From an uncultured Kiritimatiellota bacterium (GTDB lineage: Bacteria > Verrucomicrobiota > Kiritimatiellia > RFP12 > UBA1067), in NCBI GenBank assembly GCA_934635225.1, contig CAKTYZ010000007.1:1-64000 (forward strand): a stretch of 64,000 nucleotides of DNA. Reading direction: 5' to 3'. The first letter of the stretch is position 1. Each line of letters starts with the position of its first letter. This document shows positions 49,308 through 57,769 of the stretch, in pieces. The translations under genes and the position numbers were made by a program. The notes under the pieces were generated by a model. That model worked only from the letters and a program-made list of their open reading frames with translations, ran no database searches and was not told where the DNA came from.

Positions 49308-50540
49308 TTGAACTTTCCGCTGTTTCTCGCCCTTAAGTACCTCAAGCCGAAGCGATCCGTCGCTTCGGTCATTACGCTCGTCTCCATTCTCGGCGTGATG
49401 CTGGGCGTGGCGGTCGTCATCATCGTCCGCAGCGTCATGACGGGCTTTGGCGACATTTGGGAAGAGAAGATTCTCGATTTCAAACCGCACATCTCTCTTG
49501 TGCCCCAGTCGGGGAACGTGATTCGCGGCGAAGAGGACCTTGCGGCGAAACTCCGGCGCATTCCAGGCGTGACTTGCGTGACGCCTGAGATTGACACGCG
49601 CGTCTTGCTCTCCCACAAAGGGCGCGTCTTGGCGCCGGTCATCTTGGGTGTGGACGGCGACGACTTCACTCGCGCCTACCGTATCGGTGCGCCGCGCGCA
49701 GGCACGTTTGACCTGACGGGCGATTCAATCGTTCTCGGCGCTTCGTCCGCGCGGTCATTGGGCGTCTGGGTGGGCGATGAGGTCACGGTCTACTCGCCGA
49801 AGACGCTGGTCGCGAAAGACGAGGTGTTCTTGCCCGTCAAGTGGAAGGTCGTCGGCATTTTCTCCTGCGGACAACATGAATACGATTCGGGCTATGTCGT
49901 TGCCTCGCTTCCGAATGTTCGCGATCTGATGGGCATGGAGCATGGGGTCTTCGCGATTCACGTCAAGACGGACTGTCCGACGGATCAGGCGAAGTTCGAG
50001 AAGATTGTCTCGGAATCCATGTCCATCGCGGGCGACGCGACGCGTCTGCGGGCGATTTCCTGGCGAGAGGCGGATCGTGAGATCTTCAATGCGTTGGCTG
50101 TTGAGAAGAACATGACGGCTCTGCTCCTTTCGCTCATTTCGCTGGTCGCAGTCTTCTGCGTGATGAACACGCTTCTCGTCTTGACCGTCCAAAAGACGCC
50201 GGAGATTGGACTTCTGAAGGCATTGGGATTCCGCAAGCGCGAAATCATGAAGGTCTTTCTCGTCCATGGCATGATCCAATGTGGACTTGGCATCGTGCTC
50301 GGACTTCTCGCCTCGTGGGCGGTCCTTGCCAATCTCCAGAACATCGTCGAATGGCTCGCGCGAATGGGGCTTGAGGTCTTCCCCGCATCGGTGTACGGTC
50401 TCGCGGCCATTCCGCATCGGCTCATCGTTTCCGACATCTTCTGGGTTGTCGCGCTTGTCTTTGTCTTTGGCTTTTTGGCCTCGTTTGTCCCGGCCCTTTG
50501 CGCTGCCGTCAAGGATCCGGTGAAAGCGCTGAATCAGTAG
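49308..50540 (+). CDS. LolC/LolE-like ABC transporter permease
   Basis: Protein of 410 residues. I choose TTG 49308, one base after the preceding stop; upstream in-frame codons overlap the toroid gene. It has the MacB/LolCE topology: membrane helix 1 (SVASVITLVSILGVMLGVAV), a large periplasmic domain (about 45-265), then three helices at the C-terminus with the FtsX-like core (EIGLLKALGFRKREIMKVFL). LolCDE extracts lipoproteins from the inner membrane and hands them to LolA. The ATPase gene (lolD) is not next to it in the window. N-terminal NFPLFLALKYLKPKR is the LolC/E family start motif. Confidence 0.82.
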   Translation: MNFPLFLALKYLKPKRSVASVITLVSILGVMLGVAVVIIVRSVMTGFGDIWEEKILDFKPHISLVPQSGNVIRGEEDLAAKLRRIPGVTCVTPEIDTRVLLSHKGRVLAPVILGVDGDDFTRAYRIGAPRAGTFDLTGDSIVLGASSARSLGVWVGDEVTVYSPKTLVAKDEVFLPVKWKVVGIFSCGQHEYDSGYVVASLPNVRDLMGMEHGVFAIHVKTDCPTDQAKFEKIVSESMSIAGDATRLRAISWREADREIFNALAVEKNMTALLLSLISLVAVFCVMNTLLVLTVQKTPEIGLLKALGFRKREIMKVFLVHGMIQCGLGIVLGLLASWAVLANLQNIVEWLARMGLEVFPASVYGLAAIPHRLIVSDIFWVVALVFVFGFLASFVPALCAAVKDPVKALNQ

Positions 50541-50549
50541 CGGACGATT

Positions 50550-51533
50550 ATGGGACCTCTTCTTCTCTTGCTGACGACGTTCATTTGGGGAACGGCGTTT
50601 TTGGCGCAGAAACTCGGGGCGGATGCGCTTGGCCCTTTTGCGATGACCGTGCTGCGGAACCTGCTGGGCGGCGCGTTCCTTCTCGGGTGGATTGTCGTGC
50701 GTCGTGTGCGCTCGGCAGCCGAACATAGGCCGGGCGTTCCGGTGCTACGCTCGGTTTGGGCTGGCATTTGCTGTGGCGTGCCGCTTTTCCTCGCGATGCT
50801 GACGCAGCAGATTGGCATTGAGCAGACGACGCCGGGCGTCTGCGCGTTTCTGACGGCGAACTATGTGCTGATGGTCCCTGTGGGCGCGGCGATCCTGACG
50901 CGGCGATTGCCGAACCTCGTCATCTGGGTCGGCGTGGCGTTGTCGCTTGTCGGAACCTACTTTCTCTCGATTAACGGCGAAACGCTGTCGATTGGTCGTG
51001 GTGAGGCGTGGACGCTCCTTTGCGCGGCGCTTTTCTCCGTTCAGATGCTGTGCGTAGACCATTACGCGAAGTCATCTGATGTGCTGGCAATGAGCGCGAC
51101 CCAGCTCTTCACCTGTTCCGTCATCGGCTTCCCGTTCCTCTTTCTTGACACGGAATGGCCGCGTCTCTTGACATTTCTTTCCTCGCTCGTCCCGCATCCG
51201 CTGTCGCTTCTGCCGGTCTTCTATTGTGGCGTCTTCTCCAGCGGCATAGCCTACACCTTGCAGAATTTCGGACAGGCGCGGACCGCGCCGGCGTTAGCCG
51301 CGATTCTCCTGTCGATGGAGTCGGTCTTTGGCGCGCTTTCGGGCTATGTGGTTCTGGGTGATACGCTTTCCGCGCGTCAATTGGCCGGATGCTCCCTCGT
51401 TTTCACGGCGGCAGTCCTGACCTCGGTCCTCTCCGCATTCCGCACGGCCTCTGCACAAAAAGAGACCGTTGCGTCGGTGGCGATTGGGGCGTCAATGAAA
51501 GACTCCAGAGGCAAGGAGGCGACAAGGACGTGA
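50550..51533 (+). CDS. EamA-family (DMT) transporter
   Basis: Protein of 327 residues with ten predicted hydrophobic helices in two EamA halves: LLLLTTFIWGTAFLAQKLGA at the start of the first and ALFSVQMLCVDHYAKSSD in the second, with SGIAYTLQNFGQARTAPALA and LLSMESVFGALSGYVVLGD as the typical second-repeat end. Drug/metabolite transporters export amino acids, sugars or other metabolites across the inner membrane; the cargo is not predictable. ATG 50550 has a weak ribosome site and lies 9 bases after the LolC/E-like gene, so the two are probably co-transcribed. Confidence 0.85.
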   Translation: MGPLLLLLTTFIWGTAFLAQKLGADALGPFAMTVLRNLLGGAFLLGWIVVRRVRSAAEHRPGVPVLRSVWAGICCGVPLFLAMLTQQIGIEQTTPGVCAFLTANYVLMVPVGAAILTRRLPNLVIWVGVALSLVGTYFLSINGETLSIGRGEAWTLLCAALFSVQMLCVDHYAKSSDVLAMSATQLFTCSVIGFPFLFLDTEWPRLLTFLSSLVPHPLSLLPVFYCGVFSSGIAYTLQNFGQARTAPALAAILLSMESVFGALSGYVVLGDTLSARQLAGCSLVFTAAVLTSVLSAFRTASAQKETVASVAIGASMKDSRGKEATRT

Positions 51534-51659
51534 CGTCGAAGAGGTGAAGCGCGAGAGCGCCATGACGGCGGAGTTCTTCAGGTGAGGCAGGGGCAAGAAG
51601 GTCTTTTGTCGGGCCATGTCGCCATGTTGCCGCAGGCACTCCCATTCTCTGCTGTAATT

Positions 51660-51668
51660 TGCTATACT
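51660..51668 (+). promoter_or_regulatory. Extended -10 promoter of tRNA-Leu
   Basis: TGCTATACT ends 15 bases before the 5' end of tRNA-Leu. No -35 box is seen at 17 bases, so the TGn extension presumably compensates. Confidence 0.6.
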
Positions 51669-51683
51669 ACTCCCCGTATTTGC

Positions 51684-51771
51684 GCCGGAGTGGTGAAATG
51701 GCAGACACACGGGACTTAAAATCCCTTGTCAAGTATTTGACGTACGGGTTCGACTCCCGTCTCCGGCACCA
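51684..51771 (+). tRNA. tRNA-Leu (anticodon UAA)
   Basis: GCCGGAG (51684-51690) pairs with CTCCGGC (51761-51767), followed by A and an encoded CCA. The anticodon arm GGGACTTAAAATCCC shows TAA. A long variable arm (TTGTCAAGTATTTGACG) marks a class II tRNA, and the T arm ACGGGTTCGACTCCCGT is standard. Confidence 0.94.
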
Positions 51772-51803
51772 TCTTTGAACCGCGAAGACGGTCGCCTCGT
51801 CCA

Positions 51804-52559
51804 TCAGATCGCGCGGTGCTTCACACGATATTGGGAGGGCGAGATCCCTCGTTCGCGGCGGAATGCGTGGAAGAAATGACTGAAATCGTAGAATCCCGCC
51901 GCTTGGGCGATGTCTGTGAGGGAGTCGTCCGTGTCTTCCAGCAGTTTTCGTGCAAGGTTGATGCGTACGGTCGTCACGTATCTTGCGGGGGTCATGTTGA
52001 GGACATGCTCAAAGGCGCGCACGAGCTTGGACGGCGTCGTCTGTCCGAATGCCGCAAGCCGTTTGAGCGAAAGGTTTTCGGTTGGATGGCCGTTGATGTA
52101 GGTGGTGATGTCCTTGATGCGGTCATGCCAGTCGAGCGCGGACTCGGGTTCCTTGTTTTGACGATAGACGCACATTGTGCCGATGATGCGGTGCCCGTCG
52201 GACGAGCGTATCGGGTAGACGCTCTTATGTGAGATTCTCATCGATCCGTCGGCCGGGTGGGAGTGCGTGGTGACGAGTGGCTTGCCCGTGGAGAGGACCC
52301 TGCGGTCATGCGATCGGTAGGTTGCGGATTTTGCGGAAGGGAAGAGCTCGTCGCTTCGGAGGCCCACGGCGCTGTACTCGTCAGGAAGATTGCAGATTTC
52401 GCAGTTGCGCTTGTTGAACGTGACGATTCGCTCTTGCTGGTCCTTGATGTAGAAGCCGATGTCTGGCAACGTGTCCATCATGCGCTTGACGGATTCGAGG
52501 TTTTCTCCGGCTTGAGCGAAGAATGCCTTTTGAAAGCGGATCTTGTCTCGTTTGGTCAT
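51804..52559 (-). CDS. PAS-domain AraC-family regulator
   Basis: Protein of 251 residues on the minus strand. Residues about 22-135 look like a PAS sensor (MDTLPDIGFYIKDQQERIVT, FNKRNCEICNLPD, SVYPIRSSDGHRIIGTMCVY). Residues about 150-251 form the AraC DNA-binding domain, ending AQAAGFYDFSHFFHAFRRER and GISPSQYRVKHRA. PAS plus AraC regulators are frequent near secreted carbohydrate enzymes in PVC bacteria. It is divergent from the secreted-protein gene at 52729, which it may control. The start ATG 52559 has no strong ribosome site; its promoter at 52607-52636 gives a leader of about 40 bases. Confidence 0.82.
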   Translation of the reverse strand: MTKRDKIRFQKAFFAQAGENLESVKRMMDTLPDIGFYIKDQQERIVTFNKRNCEICNLPDEYSAVGLRSDELFPSAKSATYRSHDRRVLSTGKPLVTTHSHPADGSMRISHKSVYPIRSSDGHRIIGTMCVYRQNKEPESALDWHDRIKDITTYINGHPTENLSLKRLAAFGQTTPSKLVRAFEHVLNMTPARYVTTVRINLARKLLEDTDDSLTDIAQAAGFYDFSHFFHAFRRERGISPSQYRVKHRAI

Positions 52560-52606
52560 GGTTTTGTGCGCATGTAGTGAATATGTTAAAAGTCAATTCG
52601 CGTGAT

Positions 52607-52636
52607 ATTATACATAATTGACGCGTGATTTTACAA
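52607..52636 (-). promoter_or_regulatory. Promoter of the PAS-AraC regulator
   Basis: On the minus strand TTGTAA (52636-52631), an 18-base spacer and TATAAT (52612-52607). The divergent region 52560-52728 is AT-rich and would hold operator sites for both genes; CGCGTGAT-like copies at 52600 and 52622 (cgcgtgata, cgcgtgatt) form a direct repeat 21 bases apart. Confidence 0.5.
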
Positions 52637-52728
52637 GACGCAGACGAGGGCTTTTTGAGATAATACGCGCACACTTGAGGTGATGTAACCTCTAACGACA
52701 CACAACAGAACGAAAGGAAGGTATCGAA

Positions 52729-54624
52729 ATGAAACGAGAACTTGTGGCGGGACTTGTCGCGGCGATGTCTTTTGCTGCGTTTGGGGCGACACGCACGTTG
52801 ACGGTCGGCGAAGTGAACGCGGCGGGTGAAGTCGTCCTTTCCTTGTCTGGCGAGAGCGGTACGGATCAGGCTCTCTTGGCGGCATGGGCTTCTGGCGACC
52901 GGGGCGTAGAGGCGACGGCGTGGACGGAATTTGCGCATGTCGGCACGGTGACGCCAGCAGACACGGAAAAGACCTGTCAGATACCAGCGTCTTGGCGGTC
53001 GAAGTCGGGCGTTGTGCGGTTTTTTCTGATGAGCGAGACGTTGCCGTACGCAAAACGGTTCGCCTACATCACGCGCCCGAAGGCGGAGAACGAAAAAGAC
53101 GGTCCGGAGGTTGACACGGAGATTGTTCCCGTCAAGACGCTGGACATCTCGGTGAAGGTCCAGTCGCCTGATCTGAAGACGGGCGGAAACATGTGTCCCT
53201 TCGGCTCGACGGGTGCCGTGTACATCTTTCCGGCGAATGTGGAAGGGACGTATTATTACGCCTTTCTTGGAGCTTCGGCAACGACGGGAGAAAATGTCAT
53301 TGATGCGTCAAACAAGAATGTCTTCGGGATGCCCCCGCCCTTGGACGCGAATCCGCATGTTTATCGACTGAATGCCCGCGGCGTTTACATCGACGGCTAT
53401 CAGCATCTTGCCTTTGACCCGGCGACGTTGACGGACGAGGGCCAGTATACGATCACGTTGTTTGGGCGCAATAGCCAGAAACAGAAGGGGACGTCATGTT
53501 CGATCTATACGGCAGACCTGATGACCAACGGGATTCCCGCGCGCGCTTATGTCGCTGCCGAGACTCCGGGCGGCATTGTGACGCTCTATGATCGCGTGAC
53601 GAAGACTTTTGCACGAGTTTGGGGCGTTTCCGGTAGGCCGTTTGAGCCTGGCCCGGAGATCGGCCCGGCCCCAGAGGACTGCGGTGAGACGGTTTGCGCG
53701 TCAGCTCCGCTTCTGTTCGCGCCGACGATCACGGTTGGCGCGCTGAACCGTAAGGCGCGGACGGTCGAGCTGTCGTTCAGCAGACCGCATGACCGAGGCG
53801 TGTTGCTGGCCGTGGCGGACGAGACGGACAAGGGCCTTGTCTATGCGGCATGGCAGAAATCTTTCACGGTTGGGGTCGTGGAGGCCGACGTGACGCAGGT
53901 TTTGGCCGCATTGCCGGAGACGTGGTGGCTGGCGAAAGACACGACGCGGTTTGTCTGGAAATCAATGGCAGGGCTCCCATATGATCGTGAAGTGGCGTGC
54001 CTTGACTCCGATGGCGTCGGAAAGGCCCACATCCGCACGGGCTGGAAGCCAACGAACACGACGTCAATGTCTGTGACGGCGCGAACGGAAAAGAATGTCT
54101 GCGCATTCGGGCTGACGAGTCATTTCCACTTCTTCCTGAATCAAAACGACATGTTCTACTACGGCTACTTCGGGAGAAGCGGGTCTTTCGCCTGTTCCGA
54201 CGTGGCCTCGTTCGTGTCTTCTTATCATGATTGGTCGATTGGCCCGACGGGCGTGGCCTTGGACGGTGAGAGCGTCGGAACCTATTCCGATGCGGAGGAA
54301 CTGTCCGTTAAGCGGGACGTCACCTTGCCGTTTCGAGGCGTCTATGATGGAGACGGGCTCAGCGGCAAGGAAGGTTTCGCATCCGTCAAGCGTGCACAGA
54401 TTCGCGAACGAGATCCGTCTGGAGAGGATGTTCTTGTGCGTGACTATCTTCCGTGCGTGAAGGATGGCGTGCCGGGCTTCTACGATCATGTTCTTCGGAC
54501 GTTCTCGCCGAGCGTAACGCAGGTGGCGTTCGAGGCGGGCGAGACGGTGATGGTCGATGGAGACGCTCTTTCGTGTTCGGCGCCTGTTGAGCTTGCGTCA
54601 GGTCTCATCTTTGTCATCCGATGA
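52729..54624 (+). CDS. Secreted protein with two related halves
   Basis: Protein of 631 residues; ATG 52729 follows AAGGAAGG. Signal peptide MKRELVAGLVAAMSFAAFGA. Two related halves follow: TLTVGEVNAAGEVVLSLSGE and later ITVGALNRKARTVELSFSRP, each followed by a stretch ending in a comparable module (GNMCPFGSTGAVYIFPANVE; KNVCAFGLTSHFHFFLNQND) with a phage- or surface-like beta-sandwich look. The C-terminus ASGLIFVIR resembles that of the protein at 16805. The module with 'GxxxxPCxxxGxxGxYDxVxxxF' (PCVKDGVPGFYDHVLRTF) is a motif of surface proteins in gut PVC bacteria. No enzyme motif. Its stop overlaps ATG 54621 of the esterase frame. Confidence 0.5.
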   Translation: MKRELVAGLVAAMSFAAFGATRTLTVGEVNAAGEVVLSLSGESGTDQALLAAWASGDRGVEATAWTEFAHVGTVTPADTEKTCQIPASWRSKSGVVRFFLMSETLPYAKRFAYITRPKAENEKDGPEVDTEIVPVKTLDISVKVQSPDLKTGGNMCPFGSTGAVYIFPANVEGTYYYAFLGASATTGENVIDASNKNVFGMPPPLDANPHVYRLNARGVYIDGYQHLAFDPATLTDEGQYTITLFGRNSQKQKGTSCSIYTADLMTNGIPARAYVAAETPGGIVTLYDRVTKTFARVWGVSGRPFEPGPEIGPAPEDCGETVCASAPLLFAPTITVGALNRKARTVELSFSRPHDRGVLLAVADETDKGLVYAAWQKSFTVGVVEADVTQVLAALPETWWLAKDTTRFVWKSMAGLPYDREVACLDSDGVGKAHIRTGWKPTNTTSMSVTARTEKNVCAFGLTSHFHFFLNQNDMFYYGYFGRSGSFACSDVASFVSSYHDWSIGPTGVALDGESVGTYSDAEELSVKRDVTLPFRGVYDGDGLSGKEGFASVKRAQIRERDPSGEDVLVRDYLPCVKDGVPGFYDHVLRTFSPSVTQVAFEAGETVMVDGDALSCSAPVELASGLIFVIR

Positions 54625-54644
54625 GTCGTTCGGGGAGGTCGCTG

Positions 54645-55463
54645 ATGCGTTTGTCGCTTCATATTGGATTGTCTTGTGGGCTTTCTCTGTCGGTGATTGC
54701 CGCTGTCGCCGCGCCGACGGACCTCTATCTGCTGATCGGGCAGTCGAACATGGCCGGACGCGGCGCGTTGTCGGAGGCGCCTCGTCTGTCGTCCGATCAC
54801 GTCTGGAAGTTCGACAAGAACAATCATTGGGTGCCTGGCGTCGAGCCGATTCATTTTGACCGTCCGAACACAGGGGTTGGGCCGGGGCTTGCGTTTGCGC
54901 GTGCACTGGCGGACGCCGATCCGTCCGTTGAGATTGGCCTCATCCCGTGCGCGGAAGGCGGTTCGCCGCTCGCGCGCTGGGAACCGGGTCAGGATCTCTA
55001 TGTGCGTGCCGTTGCGCGGACGCGGGCGGCGCTTGCGACGGGAGGCTGTCTGCGCGGCATTCTCTGGCATCAGGGCGAGGCCGACTCGTGGTCTCGAGAG
55101 AAAGCCGAGAGCTATGCGGTGCGACTCACGAACATGGTGACGCGCCTGCGCACGGCTCTCGGCGCGCCCGATGTGCCGTTTCTGGCGGGAGAAGTCGGGC
55201 TTCATTATGCGACGAGCATCGAGGCGCGTGGCGGAAAAGCGTTTGTATCGACCGTCAACGCCCAGATTCGCCAGGCCGTGGCGAGTCTGCCGAGGGCTGG
55301 CTGCGTCTCGGCCAACGGGCTGAAGCCCGGATCCGACGGCATTCATTTCACGACCGAAAGCGCCCATGAGCTCGGCTGGCGTTATGCGGCCGCCTTGAAG
55401 CGGCTGGCGTCGGGCGGAAGACGTTCCCTGGGGCGCGTGAAGGTCTCGGAGCCTGGGCGTTGA
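54645..55463 (+). CDS. SASA-type carbohydrate esterase (SGNH hydrolase)
   Basis: Protein of 272 residues. I prefer ATG 54645 with GGGGAGG before it; ATG 54621 overlaps the previous stop. Signal peptide about 1-23. The catalytic serine is in LLIGQSNMAGRG (S34), the glycine/asparagine oxyanion elements in IPCAEGGSPL and ILWHQGEADS, and the catalytic pair in SDGIHFTT (D231, H234). These define the sialate O-acetylesterase/CE6 group, which removes acetyl groups from sialic acid or xylan. It acts in the envelope and should assist the neighbouring glycosidases. The next promoter's -35 box overlaps its stop. Confidence 0.85.
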   Translation: MRLSLHIGLSCGLSLSVIAAVAAPTDLYLLIGQSNMAGRGALSEAPRLSSDHVWKFDKNNHWVPGVEPIHFDRPNTGVGPGLAFARALADADPSVEIGLIPCAEGGSPLARWEPGQDLYVRAVARTRAALATGGCLRGILWHQGEADSWSREKAESYAVRLTNMVTRLRTALGAPDVPFLAGEVGLHYATSIEARGGKAFVSTVNAQIRQAVASLPRAGCVSANGLKPGSDGIHFTTESAHELGWRYAAALKRLASGGRRSLGRVKVSEPGR

Positions 55464-55489
55464 CAGCCTGATGGGCAATCGGGTATACT
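55460..55489 (+). promoter_or_regulatory. Promoter of the glycyl radical enzyme operon
   Basis: TTGACA (55460-55465, overlapping the esterase stop), an 18-base spacer and TATACT (55484-55489). It is 33 bases before ATG 55523, which has GGGAGAA upstream. Confidence 0.65.
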
Positions 55490-55522
55490 GTCGCCGAAAA
55501 CTGACGGGAAAGGGAGAATGCG

Positions 55523-57769
55523 ATGAGAACGGAAATCCTGTGCGGAACGCTTGTCGCGCTTGTGGCTGCGGTGGCGCTGGGGCGCGGCGAGTCGTGGACG
55601 CCGAAGCCGCCGCCGGCGCCGCCCGTCTCGACGCTCACGAACGCCGCGCGCTACCTCGAATGGAAGTGGCGCATGGACGTGACGGACCCTGCGACGGGGA
55701 TCAACGCGGCGACGGCACGCGACCGCGCGGTTCGGAAAGTGAAGGAGCTGGAGCCGAAGGAGCCGTGGTGCGTTGTCAAGGCGAGGCTCTACGCCGACCT
55801 CTGTGACGGCATCGCCATCGGGATGTCGTCGCACGATTGGTTTCCGGCATTTGCCGTCTGGAATCGCTACGCGCGTCCGCTCCGCCCCGTCGTCGAGCGC
55901 CGCAACGCCGAAATCTTCGCGCGCTTTAACCCGGACGAGTGGCGGCGCATGGATGAGGGCAACCGAACGGGCAAGTGGACGTTCTGGAAGGACTTTGACC
56001 ATTCGGTGCCGGAATGGGAGAAGAATCTCGCCCTCGGCTTTCCCGGCCTCGACCGCCGTTTGCGTGAGAGCTGGCGCGACGAGCCGCGTTACCGTGCCGT
56101 CGGGATCGTCTCTGAGGCGACGCTCCGGCTGCTGGATCGCCTCGTCGCCTATGGCGCCGCGCATGACGACGGCGCGTCCCCTCGACTTCGCAGTCAGGTT
56201 GCCTGCCTGAGGCGTCTGCGGGCAGGACCGCCGCAGACGGCCTACGATGCGCTGATGTTCATCTACCTCTACTTCGTCTGCAGCGAGCACTTTGACGTGA
56301 TCCAGTGTCGCTGCCTCTCCATCCTCGACGTCGTGCTGAGACCTTACTACGAGGCCGATCTCGCGGCGGGACGGACGACGGAGTCCGAGTTTCGCGAACA
56401 GTTTCGCCACTTTCTTTGGCAGTGGGGGTCAATCGACAACTACTGGGGACAGCCCGCGACGCTGGGCGGCACGAAGGCGGACGGCTCGACGGAATACGGC
56501 CCGCTCTCCGAAATCATTCTCGACGTCATCGACGAATGTGCCCTGCCGACGCCGAAGTTCCACCTCAAGATTGCTGACAACACGCCGCCGTCGATCTTCC
56601 GCAAGGCGCTCGACATGGCACGCCGCCACCGTTCGGTCTCGTTCTGCGGCGAGGCGCCGATTCGCCGCATCCTGATGACATACGGCTGCACGGAGGACGA
56701 GGCGCGACGGTTCTACACGAAAGGGTGCTACGAGTTCTGCTGCCCGGAGGGCGCGAACGGTACGGGCACGGGCTATGTGAGCTTCGTGAAGCCGGTCGAG
56801 AATCTGCTGGCGTCCGCCGCGCGCGAGACGTTCGGCGCGGCGGACTTTGCGGCGTTTGAGCGCGCGTACACGGCGGCCGTCGTCGCGACGCTGGAGGAGG
56901 CGATGGAGATCGCCAAGGCGTTTGAGCGGCACCTGGACGATGTGAACCCGGCGAACCTGTCGACGTTGGCGGTCGAGAATGCCGTGAAGACGGGCAAGGA
57001 CGCCTTTGCCAACGGCGCGGCGCGCGGCAACAACACGTCCATCCTGACGGTCGGCTTCGGCACGGCGGTCGACGCGCTCATGGCTGTCCGGGAGATCGTC
57101 TACGAACGGTGCGAGATGTCTCTCGCGGACCTGGGACGCCTCATGGCGAAGAACTGGGCGGGGCGTGAGGACCTGCGGCTCCGCATGCTGCGGTCTCCGC
57201 GCAAGTGGGGCGCGAACGACCCGGAAGCGAATGCCGTGGCCGCGCGGCTCGCGAAGGCGGTCTCGCGTGCTGTCAACGGCAAGCCGAATTCGCGCGGGGG
57301 CCAATTCTTCGTGAGCGGGCATTGCGCACGGCAGTTTGTCCTTCAGGGGCAGCTGATCGGCGCGACGCCAGACGGGCGCAAGGCGGGTGACGAAGTCTCG
57401 AAGAACCTCTCCCCCGCCGTCGGCGCCGACCGCGAGGGCGCGACCGCGCTCGTCCTCACGCTCGGCGCGCTCGACTCGCGCGACTGGCCGGGCGACTTCC
57501 CGCTGGACATGATGCTCCTGCCCTATACGGTCTCCGGCGAGAAGGGGCTGGACGCGATGGAGACGCTGGTGCGGACCTTCTTCGCGCAGGGCGGCGCGCT
57601 CATTCAGTTCAATGTCTTCGACGCGGCGGAGCTGCGGGACGCGCAGACGCACCCGGAACGGTACGAGAACCTGCAGGTCCGCGTCTGCGGCTGGAACGTC
57701 CGCTGGAACGATTTGCCGAAGAAGGAACAGGACGCCTACATTCGGCGGGCGGAGGAGATTGCAAGATGA
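55523..57769 (+). CDS. Pyruvate formate-lyase-like glycyl radical enzyme with N-terminal signal peptide
   Basis: Protein of 748 residues. The catalytic domain has the PFL-like order: a large N-terminal barrel, the thiyl cysteine in KGCYEFCCPEG (C402) and the C-terminal glycyl loop LQVRVCGWNVRW (G723), where typical enzymes have RVxGY. The PDGRKAGDEVSKNLSPAVGA segment before it is a normal family marker. Unusually, the protein begins MRTEILCGTLVALVAAVALG, which looks like a Sec signal, although this class is cytoplasmic and oxygen-sensitive. No activating radical-SAM enzyme is in the window. The stop overlaps the next start (57766). Substrate unknown: C-C, C-O or C-N cleavage, possibly on a sugar-derived compound. 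Confidence 0.72.
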   Translation: MRTEILCGTLVALVAAVALGRGESWTPKPPPAPPVSTLTNAARYLEWKWRMDVTDPATGINAATARDRAVRKVKELEPKEPWCVVKARLYADLCDGIAIGMSSHDWFPAFAVWNRYARPLRPVVERRNAEIFARFNPDEWRRMDEGNRTGKWTFWKDFDHSVPEWEKNLALGFPGLDRRLRESWRDEPRYRAVGIVSEATLRLLDRLVAYGAAHDDGASPRLRSQVACLRRLRAGPPQTAYDALMFIYLYFVCSEHFDVIQCRCLSILDVVLRPYYEADLAAGRTTESEFREQFRHFLWQWGSIDNYWGQPATLGGTKADGSTEYGPLSEIILDVIDECALPTPKFHLKIADNTPPSIFRKALDMARRHRSVSFCGEAPIRRILMTYGCTEDEARRFYTKGCYEFCCPEGANGTGTGYVSFVKPVENLLASAARETFGAADFAAFERAYTAAVVATLEEAMEIAKAFERHLDDVNPANLSTLAVENAVKTGKDAFANGAARGNNTSILTVGFGTAVDALMAVREIVYERCEMSLADLGRLMAKNWAGREDLRLRMLRSPRKWGANDPEANAVAARLAKAVSRAVNGKPNSRGGQFFVSGHCARQFVLQGQLIGATPDGRKAGDEVSKNLSPAVGADREGATALVLTLGALDSRDWPGDFPLDMMLLPYTVSGEKGLDAMETLVRTFFAQGGALIQFNVFDAAELRDAQTHPERYENLQVRVCGWNVRWNDLPKKEQDAYIRRAEEIAR

